Origin: CAXTSE01 sp035554115
GTDB taxonomy: Bacteria > Actinomycetota > Actinomycetes > Actinomycetales > Microbacteriaceae
Assembly: GCA_035554115.1 (NCBI GenBank)
Contig: DATMIW010000006.1
Coordinates: 32,145-96,144, forward strand
Reading direction: 5' to 3'
Length of the DNA: 64,000 bases
Of the stretch, positions 24,748 through 33,777 are shown in pieces; within the stretch, counting starts at the first letter, position 1, and every line of letters starts with the position of its first letter. The notes under the pieces were generated by a model, which worked only from the letters and a program-made list of their open reading frames with translations, was not told the DNA's origin and searched no databases. A program made the position numbers and the translations under genes.

Positions 24748-24811
24748 CCGGTCCGTTTCTGCGAAGTTTTTCGACGCCACGACTGACGAAGAATCGCATA
24801 AAGGCGGTAGC

Positions 24812-26197
24812 GTGCGAACAGTGACTTCCCCCACGCCGACCGACACGGCGGCTCTTCCAAATGGCGCCCAACGCGATGGATCACTGCGTTGGGTCAGCGT
24901 GGGAATCTACGCCCTGGTGTTCGTCGCGGCCTTCGAAGCGTTAGCAATCACGACGGCCATGCCGCTCGCCGCCACGGAGTTAGACGGCCATTCCCTGTAT
25001 TCCTTGGCCTTCGCCGCCTCGCTCGCGACATCCGTTGTCGGAATGGTTATCGCTGGCGCCTGGTCTGACCGCAATGGACCCCGCGTTCCGCTTTACGCGA
25101 TGCTGCTGCTCTTCGTGGCAGGCCTCATCATCACGAGCACAGCGCCGACCATGTCGGTCCTCGTCATCGGTCGCGTCATTCAGGGCGTCGGAGGCGGCGG
25201 CCTGCTCGTGCCGCTCTATGTCCTGATCGCACGGGTATATCCGCTGGATCGACAGAACGCCATGTCCGCGGGTTTCTCGGCCGCCTGGACACTGCCCGGT
25301 CTCTTCGGCCCCGCCGTCGCGGGTGCTCTTGCCGAGACCGCCGGGTGGCGCATCGCGTTCCTCAGCGTTCTCGTCTTTGTTCCTCCTGCCGTGGTCATGA
25401 TCGTGGTGCCCCTTCGCAAGCATCACGCACTCCTTGGCGCGAACTCCGACACCCCTGTTGCCTGGAAAATAAGACCCATCCTCTGGTCCGCGCTCGCGGC
25501 GGTCGCCGTGTTGGCCCTCGCGATCTCGCCCGAATTCGGCGGTGGACTCGGATGGTCTATCGCCGCTGTCGCGCTCGCGCTCATCGTCGTTTCGGTCCGT
25601 CCTCTACTTCCCCGAGGCGCATATCGCAGTGTTCGCGGGGTGCCGACGGTCATCCTGCTCCGTCTGCTCTTCGCAGCGGCCATCTTCGGAACCGAGGTCT
25701 ATGTGCCCTATTTGCTGGTGCGCGATTTCGGATGGTCGGTGACGTCAGCCGGTCTCGCCCTCACAGGCGCCGGTCTCGCATGGGCGAGTGCGGCGTGGAT
25801 CCAGTCACGACTGCGAACGCGAGTCAGCTCCGTGGCTATGTTGCGCATCGGCGCCACCATCATCGTGCTCGGCCTCCTCGCGATCACGCTCGTCGCCTTC
25901 ACCGATGTCGGTGTGGCATTGGTGATTCCCATGTGGGTCGTCGCGGCCCTCGGGGGCGGACTCATCTACCCGCGGCTGACGGCACTCACGCTCGAGCTGG
26001 CACCGCTCGAAGAACAAGGATCGACGAGCTCGGCTCTCGCGATCGCCGACGCGATCGGAGCGGGGGTCGTGCTCGCCATCGCGGCTCTCATAACGAGCCC
26101 GTCTGTCGACTTCGGTGCGGTCTTCGCGCTCGGTGCTCTGATCGCTCTGGGGACCCTATTCCTTTCGGGGCGGATTGTGCCCCGAAAAGCCGAATAG
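24812..26197 (+). CDS. MFS transporter
   Basis: 461 aa from the GTG at 24812, which has AAAGGCGG upstream; earlier in-frame starts would overlap the previous gene. About 12-14 membrane helices. The MFS motif A-like loop is VIAGAWSDRNGPRVPLY and motif C-like GVGGGGLLVPLYVLIAR. Resembles drug:H+ antiporters of the DHA type. Substrate unknown. Confidence 0.85.
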   Translation: MRTVTSPTPTDTAALPNGAQRDGSLRWVSVGIYALVFVAAFEALAITTAMPLAATELDGHSLYSLAFAASLATSVVGMVIAGAWSDRNGPRVPLYAMLLLFVAGLIITSTAPTMSVLVIGRVIQGVGGGGLLVPLYVLIARVYPLDRQNAMSAGFSAAWTLPGLFGPAVAGALAETAGWRIAFLSVLVFVPPAVVMIVVPLRKHHALLGANSDTPVAWKIRPILWSALAAVAVLALAISPEFGGGLGWSIAAVALALIVVSVRPLLPRGAYRSVRGVPTVILLRLLFAAAIFGTEVYVPYLLVRDFGWSVTSAGLALTGAGLAWASAAWIQSRLRTRVSSVAMLRIGATIIVLGLLAITLVAFTDVGVALVIPMWVVAALGGGLIYPRLTALTLELAPLEEQGSTSSALAIADAIGAGVVLAIAALITSPSVDFGAVFALGALIALGTLFLSGRIVPRKAE

Positions 26198-26218
26198 CGA
26201 ATGCGTGGGGCTGGGCAG

Positions 26219-27592
26219 TTAGGGGCCGAACGCGAAGCGGCGGCCGGGGTCATAGCTCGCACGAATCCGCGACAGTCGTTCATGCGTCGCCGCCGGCCAG
26301 CAGGCGGCAAACGCCTCGGGAGTGCTCGGATGCCCGGCCCAGTGGAACGATTGGCTCGCCGACACCCACGGTTGCACTGCGGCGACCAAGCGATCGGCGG
26401 CACTCGGGACGATGTCGGCGAACAGCGCGCGCTCGGGGGTGCCCACAATCAGCAGCGAATATGGCGCTGCGCGGCCGCCCACTGCATCCGTCTGGTCTGC
26501 CGAAAGCCCCAGCTGCCCACCGAATCTGCGGACCTCCACAGCAACGAACGGCGGCTCGGCGGCAGCGCCGACCTGGCCGAGCAGAGTGGTTATGAACGTG
26601 TCATCGAGTCGATCGAGAAGCATGCCGCGATCCCACACGGGGACGGGACGCGGCGGATCGGCATGAATAGCGCCGATCTCTGACGACGGCATAAGCGCCA
26701 CTGTGTCGTGCACGGGTGTCGCCGCCGCGCGCATGGGTGCGAGCAGCTGTTCGCCGCGCGCCTGGAGTTCCTCCGGCGTGGCGTCCAGAGAGGCGTAGAC
26801 ATATCGCAGGTGCAGGACGGGTCGGCCTTTGAGATGCGGCTCGGCGTGCGCATTCCAGGGGAGACGGAGGATGCTCACCGAGGTGTTTACCTCATCCGGT
26901 GCGTTCGCGGACCACTCGGCCCACGTTCGGTATGCAGCTTCGATCGAGTCACCCGCCCAGAACAGGCTGCCGCCGTAGACGACGGGCAGAGGCAGCAGGC
27001 CGAGCGTCATGCGGGTGACGATCCCCAGGCCTCCCTTCCCGCCGCGCAGCGCCCAGAACAGCTCGGGCTCGGAGGTCTCACTCGCGGTCACAACGGCTCC
27101 GGTCGCCGTGACGACCCGGAACTCGGTAACCCAGTCGGAGGTGTAGCCGAAGGTGCGGCCGAGGGGTCCGGCGCCGCCGCCGAGAGCGAGGCCGATCGCG
27201 CCGACCGTGGGGGCGGAGCCGGTGACGGCGGCCAGCCCACGCTCGGCAAGCGCCGGAAGGACGTCGCGCCACGCCACCCCCGCCTCCAGAGTCACGGTCC
27301 GCGCGGAGTCGTCGAAGGAGAACTGTTTCATGCGGGTTGTGCGCACGAGCATGCCGCCGGTGACCGGCGCATAGGACCCGTGCCCCGTCGATATGACCGC
27401 CACAGGCATCTCCTCTGCGGCGGCGTGACGAACAGCGGCGACAATGTCGTCCTCGTTCTCCGCGAGGACGATCACCTCTGGGGAGAGCGCAAGCGTGGTG
27501 TTGTAGCCGCTGGCAGCCAAGCGGAAGTACCCGGCGTCATCAGAGGTCAGCACCTCGCCGTGGATCTGCCTGCGCAGAGCGTCGATGCTCAT
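26219..27592 (-). CDS. FAD-binding oxidoreductase (berberine-bridge type)
   Basis: 457 aa. PCMH-type FAD domain: AVRHAAAEEMPVAVISTGHG, with the His after STG in the position of covalent FAD attachment, then SVAPTVG-like GSAPTVGAIGLALGGGAGPL. The BBE C-terminal segment is LSRIRASYDPGRRFAFGP, in place of the usual KxxYDPxNxF. The second covalent Cys of bicovalent oxidases is not apparent. It begins 12 bases after icd and may be read through from it. Substrate unknown. Confidence 0.87.
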   Translation of the reverse strand: MSIDALRRQIHGEVLTSDDAGYFRLAASGYNTTLALSPEVIVLAENEDDIVAAVRHAAAEEMPVAVISTGHGSYAPVTGGMLVRTTRMKQFSFDDSARTVTLEAGVAWRDVLPALAERGLAAVTGSAPTVGAIGLALGGGAGPLGRTFGYTSDWVTEFRVVTATGAVVTASETSEPELFWALRGGKGGLGIVTRMTLGLLPLPVVYGGSLFWAGDSIEAAYRTWAEWSANAPDEVNTSVSILRLPWNAHAEPHLKGRPVLHLRYVYASLDATPEELQARGEQLLAPMRAAATPVHDTVALMPSSEIGAIHADPPRPVPVWDRGMLLDRLDDTFITTLLGQVGAAAEPPFVAVEVRRFGGQLGLSADQTDAVGGRAAPYSLLIVGTPERALFADIVPSAADRLVAAVQPWVSASQSFHWAGHPSTPEAFAACWPAATHERLSRIRASYDPGRRFAFGP

Positions 27593-27604
27593 GCGTGCCT
27601 CCGC

Positions 27605-28819
27605 TCAGGCGAGGCGGGCCTTGAGGTTCTCGTCGAGCGTGGCGAGGAACTCCTCGGTCGTCTGCCAGGCCTGGTCCGGCCCGACGAGGGCAGCGAGGTC
27701 CTTCGTCATCGCGCCGGCCTCGACCGAGGTGATCACGACATCCTCGAGCGTGAGCGAGAAGTCGATGAGCTCCTGGTTGCCGTCCAGCTTGCCGCGATGG
27801 GCGAGCCCGCGCGTCCAGGCGAAGATCGACGCAATCGGGTTGGTCGACGTCGGCTTGCCCTGCTGGTGCTGACGGTAGTGGCGCGTGACGGTGCCGTGGG
27901 CGGCCTCCGCCTCGACGACCTTGCCATCCGGAGTCGACAGCACCGAGGTCATGAGCCCGAGCGATCCGAAGCCCTGAGCCACTGTGTCGGACTGCACGTC
28001 ACCGTCATAGTTCTTGCACGCCCAGACGTAACCGCCCTCCCACTTCATCGCCGAGGCGACCATGTCGTCGATGAGGCGGTGCTCGTAGGTGAGGCCTGCA
28101 GCGTCGAACTGCTCTTTGAATTCGGCCTCGAAGATCTCCTGGAAGATGTCCTTGAACCGGCCGTCGTATGCCTTCAGGATCGTGTTCTTGGTTGACAGGT
28201 AGACCGGGTAATTGCGGGCCAGGCCGTAGTTGAGGGAGGCGCGTGCGAAGTCGCGGATCGACGCGTCCTGGTTGTACTGCACCTGGGCGATGCCGTCATC
28301 GGGTGCGTTGTAGACCTCGAACTTCATCGGCTCGGAGCCGTCGTCCGGTGTAAACGACACCTCGAGCTTGCCCGCACCTTTGAACACGAAATCGGTGGCA
28401 CGGTACTGGTCGCCGAAGGCGTGACGGCCGATGATGATCGGCTTGTTCCAGCCGGGCACCAGACGCGGGATATTGGAGATGATGATCGGCTCGCGGAAGA
28501 TCACGCCGCCGAGAATGTTGCGGATGGTGCCGTTCGGGCTCTTCCACATCTTCTTGAGGTGGAACTCCTCGACGCGGGCCTCGTCGGGGGTGATCGTGGC
28601 GCACTTGACGCCGACACCGTGCTTCTGGATCGCGTGGGCCGCATCGATCGTGACCTGGTCGTCGGTCGCATCCCGGTTTTCAATTCCGAGGTCGTAGTAC
28701 TCGAGCGTGAGGTCGAGGTAGGGATGAATCAGGCGGTCCTTGATGAACTGCCAAATAATGCGTGTCATCTCGTCGCCATCCAGCTCGACGACGGTACCTG
28801 CGACCTTGATCTTCTGCAC
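27605..28819 (-). CDS. icd: NADP-dependent isocitrate dehydrogenase (homodimeric, eukaryote-like type)
   Basis: TCA-cycle oxidative decarboxylation of isocitrate. 404 aa, the length of the homodimeric type II enzyme. Motifs: VVELDGDEMTRIIW, KKMWKSPNGTIRNILGG (substrate loop), IIIGRHAFGDQYRATD, GGYVWACKNYDGDVQSD, AAHGTVTRHYR with the NADP-binding region, and LDFSLTLEDV-like IDFSLTLEDVV. Preceded by a TCTTGA-CA-TCAAGA palindrome shared with other TCA operons. Confidence 0.96.
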   Translation of the reverse strand: MQKIKVAGTVVELDGDEMTRIIWQFIKDRLIHPYLDLTLEYYDLGIENRDATDDQVTIDAAHAIQKHGVGVKCATITPDEARVEEFHLKKMWKSPNGTIRNILGGVIFREPIIISNIPRLVPGWNKPIIIGRHAFGDQYRATDFVFKGAGKLEVSFTPDDGSEPMKFEVYNAPDDGIAQVQYNQDASIRDFARASLNYGLARNYPVYLSTKNTILKAYDGRFKDIFQEIFEAEFKEQFDAAGLTYEHRLIDDMVASAMKWEGGYVWACKNYDGDVQSDTVAQGFGSLGLMTSVLSTPDGKVVEAEAAHGTVTRHYRQHQQGKPTSTNPIASIFAWTRGLAHRGKLDGNQELIDFSLTLEDVVITSVEAGAMTKDLAALVGPDQAWQTTEEFLATLDENLKARLA

Positions 28820-28881
28820 GGGGAACCCTCTCCTCGGCCGCGACTCACGGCCTCGACCAGCCTAGCCGCAGAACGAAAGTG

Positions 28882-28895
28882 TCTTGACATCAAGA
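28882..28895. promoter_or_regulatory. TCTTGA-N2-TCAAGA palindrome between icd and a GNAT gene
   Basis: TCTTGACATCAAGA has perfect 6-bp arms around CA. It lies 63 bases upstream of the icd start and 41 upstream of the divergent GNAT gene. A near-identical site precedes sdhC and a related one precedes sucC. Confidence 0.6.
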
Positions 28896-28935
28896 GACCT
28901 GACGCACGCAGCGTTTTGCGGGTTAGCCTGGTCGA

Positions 28936-29388
28936 ATGGCTCAGCTCACGATCGAAGAACTGGGGGCCTCGACAGTCGCCGCCGCCCACAGTCTGACCTT
29001 GAAGCCGGGCCAGGAGGCCTTCCTCGAGCCCGACACCTATCACCACTACGAAGAGATGCTCGACCCTGCCAACTCGTGGCCACGGGTTGTGCGCGATGGC
29101 GACGAAGTTGTCGGCTACATCATGGGCAATTTCGACCCGGAGGCACCCGAAGACTTCCTGCGCGCCGCACTGTGGCGCATTGATGTGGCTGCCACGGCCC
29201 AGGGTCGCGGAGTTGGCCGATTCGCGGTGCAGGCTTTCGCCGACGAGGCACGCCAGCGCGGCTTCGACCATGTGACAGTCGTATGGGCGACAGGCGACAA
29301 CGGGCCCGAGAAGTTCTTCACGGCGGTCGGTTTCGAGATCGCGGGCGAAACGCCCTACGGCGAGAACCTCGGCGCGCTGCGTCTCTAA
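28936..29388 (+). CDS. GNAT-family N-acetyltransferase
   Basis: 150 aa. Acetyl-CoA-binding region WRIDVAATAQGRGVGRFAVQAFADEARQRGFDHVTVVW, with the R/Q-x-x-G-x-G/A motif as QGRGVG, and the C-terminal strand FFTAVGFEIAGETPYGE. Divergent from icd. Substrate unknown. Confidence 0.85.
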   Translation: MAQLTIEELGASTVAAAHSLTLKPGQEAFLEPDTYHHYEEMLDPANSWPRVVRDGDEVVGYIMGNFDPEAPEDFLRAALWRIDVAATAQGRGVGRFAVQAFADEARQRGFDHVTVVWATGDNGPEKFFTAVGFEIAGETPYGENLGALRL

Positions 29389-29586
29389 GGCGTGAGTTCG
29401 GCGATCACGATCTTCGACTGACGCATCAGCGCCTCGGCACCAAACTGCGTCACCGCAGGGTCATCGCTCCACAGCACCTCGGGCACGACCTGCCAGGGTC
29501 CGCGCATCCGGAAACACGGACAGATAGAACGCGAAAGCCTCGGCCATCGTGCCGTCGAACCAGAGGAACGGGGTGAGTGTGGGCAC
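29385..29586 (-). pseudogene. Remnant of a PhnB-like VOC (glyoxalase-fold) gene
   Basis: The 5' part reads VPTLTPFLWFDGTMAEAFAF then YLSVFPDA, the N-terminus of PhnB-type VOC proteins. After a junction, a different frame reads WQVVPEVLWSDDP, then EALMRQSKIVIAELTP and a stop, which is the family C-terminus. The middle 80-100 residues are missing and the frame is shifted, so the gene is broken by an internal deletion. Its last bases overlap the stop region of the convergent GNAT gene. Confidence 0.75.
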
Positions 29587-29594
29587 GACAGCTC

Positions 29595-31178
29595 TTAGTG
29601 GAAGAAGTGCCGCTCGCCGGTGAAGTACATCGTCACGCCGGCCGCATTGGCCGCAGCAACCACCTCGTCATCACGGACTGACCCACCCGGCTGCACGATC
29701 GCGCGCACGCCCGCGTCGATGAGAATCTGGGGTCCGTCGGCAAAGGGGAAGAAGGCATCGGATGCGGCAACGCTTCCCGCGGCACGATCGCCCGCGCGAT
29801 CCACGGCCAGCTTGCACGAATCCACCCGGTTCACCTGGCCCATGCCGACACCGACCGAGGCTCCCCCGCTCGCAAGCAGGATGCCGTTCGACTTCACCGA
29901 GCGGCATGCCCGCCAGGCAAACTCGAGATCGGCGAGCTGGGCGGCGTCAGCAGCGGGACCGGCCACAAGCTTCCACTGCACGGCCGACTCGAAGTAGTTG
30001 TCGATGGTCTGCAGGAGCACACCGCCCGAAATCTGACGCAGCTCGATGCCACCGCGGTTGTAATCAGCGGGGAGCTGCAGGAGACGCAGATTGGGCTTTT
30101 CGCGCAGAATCTCGAGCGCCTCGGGCTCGAAGCCCGGCGCAACAATCACCTCGGTGAAGATCGGGGCGATCGACGCCGCCGCCTCGGCGGTGATCGGACG
30201 GTTCGCCGCGATCACACCGCCGAAAGCTGACACCGGGTCACACGCGTTCGCCGCAATATGGGCGGCGGCGATCGTGTCGGCGGTGGCGATTCCACACGGG
30301 TTGGCGTGCTTGATGATCGCGAGGGTGGGACCTTCGTGGTCGTACGCGGCGCGCAGGGCCGCGTCGGCATCCATGTAGTTGTTGTACGACATTTCTTTGC
30401 CGCCCAGCAGCGTGGCCTGCGCAATGCCACCGCCGGCCGGGCTGCCGTACAGCGCCGCGCGCTGATGCGAGTTCTCGCCGTAGCGGAGGATGTTCTCACG
30501 TTCCCAGCTTCCGCCGACCCAACCGGGGAAACCCGATCCCTCGTCGTCGGGGGCGACAACACTGCCCAGCCACGAGGCGACGGCGATGTCGTAGGTGGCC
30601 GTGTGACGGAAAGCGGCGAGCGCGAGGTTCCGGCGCTGCGCAAGAGTCGTGCCTCCGGACTGCACGGCGTCAATGATGTCGGCGTACTGCTCGGGCGAAG
30701 TCACGATCGCGACATTGGCGTGGTTCTTGGCCGAAGCGCGCACCATCGTGGGGCCACCGATATCGATCTGCTCGACAACCGCATCCGGCTCGGCGCCCGA
30801 CGCCACCGTCTCGGCAAAGGGATACAGATTCGACACGACGAGCTCGAACGGCTTGATGCCGAGCTCGCTCAGCTGCACCTCGTGATCGAAGAGGCGCAGA
30901 TCGGCCAGCAGACCGGCGTGCACGGCAGGGTGCAGGGTCTTGACGCGGCCGTCGAGCGATTCGGGGAATCCGGTGAGCTGCGAGACCTCGGTGACGGGGT
31001 ATCCGGCATCCGCAATCTTCTGGGCTGTCGACCCGGTCGATACGAGCTCGACCCCGGCAGCGGAAAGCGCAGCGGCGAGTTCGAGAAGTCCGGTCTTGTC
31101 GTAGACCGACAGCAGGGCGCGGCGTACGACGATCTCGTCACGTTCGCGCAGGGGTCCGGATGGGGCGTGGCTGCTCAT
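29595..31178 (-). CDS. purH: Bifunctional AICAR formyltransferase / IMP cyclohydrolase
   Basis: Last two steps of IMP synthesis. 527 aa. N-terminal cyclohydrolase: ALLSVYDKTGLLELAAALSAAGVELVSTGSTAQ and VTEVSQLTGFPESLDGRVKTLHPAVHAG. C-terminal formyltransferase: LRYGENSHQRAALYG, IIKHANPCGIA (Lys-His catalytic pair) and DAFFPFADGPQ. Start overlaps purN's stop as ATGA. Its substrate AICAR (ZMP) gives rise to the ligand of the glyA riboswitch. Confidence 0.97.
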   Translation of the reverse strand: MSSHAPSGPLRERDEIVVRRALLSVYDKTGLLELAAALSAAGVELVSTGSTAQKIADAGYPVTEVSQLTGFPESLDGRVKTLHPAVHAGLLADLRLFDHEVQLSELGIKPFELVVSNLYPFAETVASGAEPDAVVEQIDIGGPTMVRASAKNHANVAIVTSPEQYADIIDAVQSGGTTLAQRRNLALAAFRHTATYDIAVASWLGSVVAPDDEGSGFPGWVGGSWERENILRYGENSHQRAALYGSPAGGGIAQATLLGGKEMSYNNYMDADAALRAAYDHEGPTLAIIKHANPCGIATADTIAAAHIAANACDPVSAFGGVIAANRPITAEAAASIAPIFTEVIVAPGFEPEALEILREKPNLRLLQLPADYNRGGIELRQISGGVLLQTIDNYFESAVQWKLVAGPAADAAQLADLEFAWRACRSVKSNGILLASGGASVGVGMGQVNRVDSCKLAVDRAGDRAAGSVAASDAFFPFADGPQILIDAGVRAIVQPGGSVRDDEVVAAANAAGVTMYFTGERHFFH

Positions 31179-31762
31179 ACAAGCTCCTGGAGATCGAGAG
31201 TGTGGGTGGCTATTGCAACGATGGACTGAACGAGAAGCTCGCGCTCGACAACTTTGATCCGCTCGTGGAGGTGGACTTCTGTGTCGCCGGGGAGAATCGG
31301 GACGCGACGCTGGGCGACGATGGGCCCGGAATCGACTCCCGCGTCAACGACGATGACGCTTGCGCCGGTTTCGCTTGCTCCCGCGGCGAGAGCGTCACGC
31401 ACGGCGTGGGCGCCGGGAAACTCGGGCAGATAGGCGGGATGCGTGTTCACCAGATTCGGCGACAGAGCGTCGACGACGTTGGCGGGCAGAAGACGCATGA
31501 ACCCCGAGAGCACGACAAGGTCGGCTTGCCACTGGCGGATCTGCGATAGCAGTTCGGCGCCCCATTCCTCGCGCGTGGCGAACGCACCGAAGGGGACGAC
31601 GAAGGTCGGGATGCCGTAGTGCTCGGCATGGGCCAGGCCGTCCGCGTCGAGGTCGGCGCCGATCGCGACGACCCGCGCCGGAAAGTCGGGGTGGTCGGCG
31701 GCCTCGAGAAGTGCCCGAAGGTTAGAGCCGCCCCCGGATATGAGGACGACGACCCGGAGCAC
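31175..31762 (-). CDS. purN: Phosphoribosylglycinamide formyltransferase
   Basis: Transfers formyl from 10-formyl-THF to GAR. 195 aa. Motifs: VLISGGGSNLRALL, VLSGFMRLLP, the catalytic Asn-His-Asp region as LVNTHPAYLPEFPGAHAVRDAL with VVDAGVDSGPIVAQ. Upstream of purH with a 4-base overlap; both need the folate cofactor made by GlyA-FolD. Confidence 0.95.
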   Translation of the reverse strand: MLRVVVLISGGGSNLRALLEAADHPDFPARVVAIGADLDADGLAHAEHYGIPTFVVPFGAFATREEWGAELLSQIRQWQADLVVLSGFMRLLPANVVDALSPNLVNTHPAYLPEFPGAHAVRDALAAGASETGASVIVVDAGVDSGPIVAQRRVPILPGDTEVHLHERIKVVERELLVQSIVAIATHTLDLQELV

Positions 31763-31777
31763 GCCTTCAGCCTACCG

Positions 31778-31880
31778 GCCCTGCCTGCCTGCCCCGGCCT
31801 GCCTAGCTACCAGTCCTAGTTGCCCGTCCCGGCCTGCTTGGCTGTCTCGTCCTGCCTGGCTGCCTCGTCCTGCCCGATAG
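31778..31880. repeat. Degenerate CCTGCC-rich tandem repeat between purN and the PerM-like gene
   Basis: The tract is built from variants of CCTGCCTGGCTGCCTCGT and CCTGCCTGCC, covering the intergenic gap and the last codons of the PerM-like gene (tail QDEAARQDETAKQAGTGN). Probable slippage-derived low-complexity DNA. Confidence 0.55.
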
Positions 31881-33057
31881 TCCGACGGGAGGCGGCCGCA
31901 AGCCCCGCGAGGATCGCAAGACCGAATTCGACGGTCGCGGCAATTCCGACGGCGAGCGGGTCCGGACCCGCTGTGACAAGTCGCCCGGGCCCGGCACTGC
32001 CGGATGCCGCCCACGCCAAAAGCCCGAGAATCAGGCCGCCGGTCAGGCCTCCCCCCGCCGCCGTGCCGATGATCGCGGAGACAGGCACCCTCTCGAGGGC
32101 ACGTACGAGGGCAGGCCGCGCGGCGAACCCGGCGAAGAACCCCGCAATGATCGGCACGAGCAACGCGATGAAGGCGAGAGGCGAATCTCCCGTCGGGAGG
32201 GCGCCGAATAGGGGGATCGTCGGGATGGGACCGAGCGCCGTGCCGAGCGGTGATACCTGCGAGGCAGTCCCGATCGCGAATCCGGGGCCGGTGAACCACG
32301 CTGCCGCCCAGACCACGAAGTCCGGAAGGAGGGCGAGCTGGGCGGCGGTGATCGCAATCCCCCCGACTACCTCGGTATGCAGGGCCTCATAGAGCCGAAG
32401 CACATCGGCGTAGTGAACGGCGATCAGCGCTGCGACAGCGACCGCGCTGACGAGCAGGGTTGCGGAGGCGGCGGTCGCACCCGCGCGCAGAGCTGCCGGC
32501 ACGGCGGCGCGTACTTCCTGCGGCCAGCGCCGCATCCGTTCTGTGAGCCATGAGGTCGGCACGGTACGACCGCCCAGCGCAAGCCCCACGCCGAACACCA
32601 CGGTGGGCAGCAGCACGCCCTGCCAGATCGACGGGCGCGCGAGCGGATGAACAGCTGTCAGCACGACAACGAGAGAAAGCACCGCAAACACGGCGAACGC
32701 GACCAGCCCGCCCAGCCGGGCGTGCCCCGATTCGGCAATGCGGGCGCCCGCACGAATTCCGAGAAGCACGGTGAGCAGGGCGAAGCCGAGAGCCGCGATC
32801 GTGACCGGCACCGGGTTGCCTGCGCCGGGAACCGCAAGCTGAGCCGCCGTTGCCGGGTCGAGGGTGAAGGTCACATCGACACCGTGACCGAGCAACCACG
32901 CATCGGCCGCCCCACGCCAAAAGATCACCCAATCCGGGCCGAAGCCGAAATGCGCCGCCCACACGATGGTGAGCGGAACGAGCGGGATCGCGACGCCGAT
33001 GGCGACCACGAACACCGCTTCGAGTGCCGCTAGGAGGGCGGTAAACCGACGGGTCAT
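31816..33057 (-). CDS. DUF6350 membrane protein (PerM-like)
   Basis: 413 aa with about nine or ten hydrophobic segments, starting TALLAALEAVFVVAIGVAIPLVPLTIVW and including LPDFVVWAAAWFTGPGFAIG and the PIPTIPLFGALP stretch typical of the family. Mycobacterial PerM (Rv0955), a membrane protein tied to cell division under magnesium limitation, lies next to purN-purH as here, which supports orthology. The extreme C-terminus is low complexity and encoded by a tandem repeat. Confidence 0.8.
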   Translation of the reverse strand: MTRRFTALLAALEAVFVVAIGVAIPLVPLTIVWAAHFGFGPDWVIFWRGAADAWLLGHGVDVTFTLDPATAAQLAVPGAGNPVPVTIAALGFALLTVLLGIRAGARIAESGHARLGGLVAFAVFAVLSLVVVLTAVHPLARPSIWQGVLLPTVVFGVGLALGGRTVPTSWLTERMRRWPQEVRAAVPAALRAGATAASATLLVSAVAVAALIAVHYADVLRLYEALHTEVVGGIAITAAQLALLPDFVVWAAAWFTGPGFAIGTASQVSPLGTALGPIPTIPLFGALPTGDSPLAFIALLVPIIAGFFAGFAARPALVRALERVPVSAIIGTAAGGGLTGGLILGLLAWAASGSAGPGRLVTAGPDPLAVGIAATVEFGLAILAGLAAASRRTIGQDEAARQDETAKQAGTGN

Positions 33058-33117
33058 CGCAGTGACCCTACCCGGCGAGGCGGGCTACGCGGGTGCGGCG
33101 GCCCGTACTCTGCGGGA

Positions 33118-33726
33118 ATGGTCATGTCGGTCTACGAGCGGGTGCTCGGCGCACGGATCGACGAACTCGCCCCCTCGCTGCGACGCTATGTCGGCATGCC
33201 ACCTGACGGCATGGTCGGGCACGGCACCGGTGTGTACGAGGTAGCGGGGTCGCGGCACCGCTGGCTCCGGCCCATGTTGTGGTGGCTGGGGTGGCGACAC
33301 GTACTGTTTGCGGAATATGGCCACCGCATCCCGTTCACCGTCGTGAACAGCCCGGATGCGGTGGGCACCCTCTCTGCCCGACGCACCTTCGCCTTTCCCC
33401 GCGTCACCCGCGTGATGGACGACACGATGTTCGTGGTCGACGGCCGTCTGCACGACCGGCTCGGCCGCCGACGCGGGCTCGAAGTCGAGTTGCTGCTGAG
33501 TGTTGTGGATGCCGGCCTCGTGATGTCGTCCGGTCGCCAATGGCTGCACCTCGGTCGCGCACGCGTACCGCTGCCTCGGCTGGTGCGGGTCGCCCTCGAT
33601 GAGCGGGCGATTCCCGGGACGCTCGACGGCCACACGCAGCGCGTCGAGGTGCGGATGACCGCGCCACTTCTCGGCGAGGTGTTCCGATATGCGGGCACGT
33701 TCTCGTACAGCTATATCCGCCACTAA
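33118..33726 (+). CDS. DUF4166-domain protein
   Basis: 202 aa. Characteristic features: YERVLGARIDELAPSLRRYVG, a GHGTGVYEVAGSRHRWLRPML stretch, PFTVVNS...ARRTFAFP, and the ending EVFRYAGTFSYSY. In many genomes this domain is fused to saccharopine-dehydrogenase-like proteins; here it stands alone. Role unknown. Confidence 0.75.
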   Translation: MVMSVYERVLGARIDELAPSLRRYVGMPPDGMVGHGTGVYEVAGSRHRWLRPMLWWLGWRHVLFAEYGHRIPFTVVNSPDAVGTLSARRTFAFPRVTRVMDDTMFVVDGRLHDRLGRRRGLEVELLLSVVDAGLVMSSGRQWLHLGRARVPLPRLVRVALDERAIPGTLDGHTQRVEVRMTAPLLGEVFRYAGTFSYSYIRH

Positions 33727-33777
33727 CGAGGTGCACTACCCGCGTGCTCGCACTCGCTGTCGCACTATTGTCAGGGC

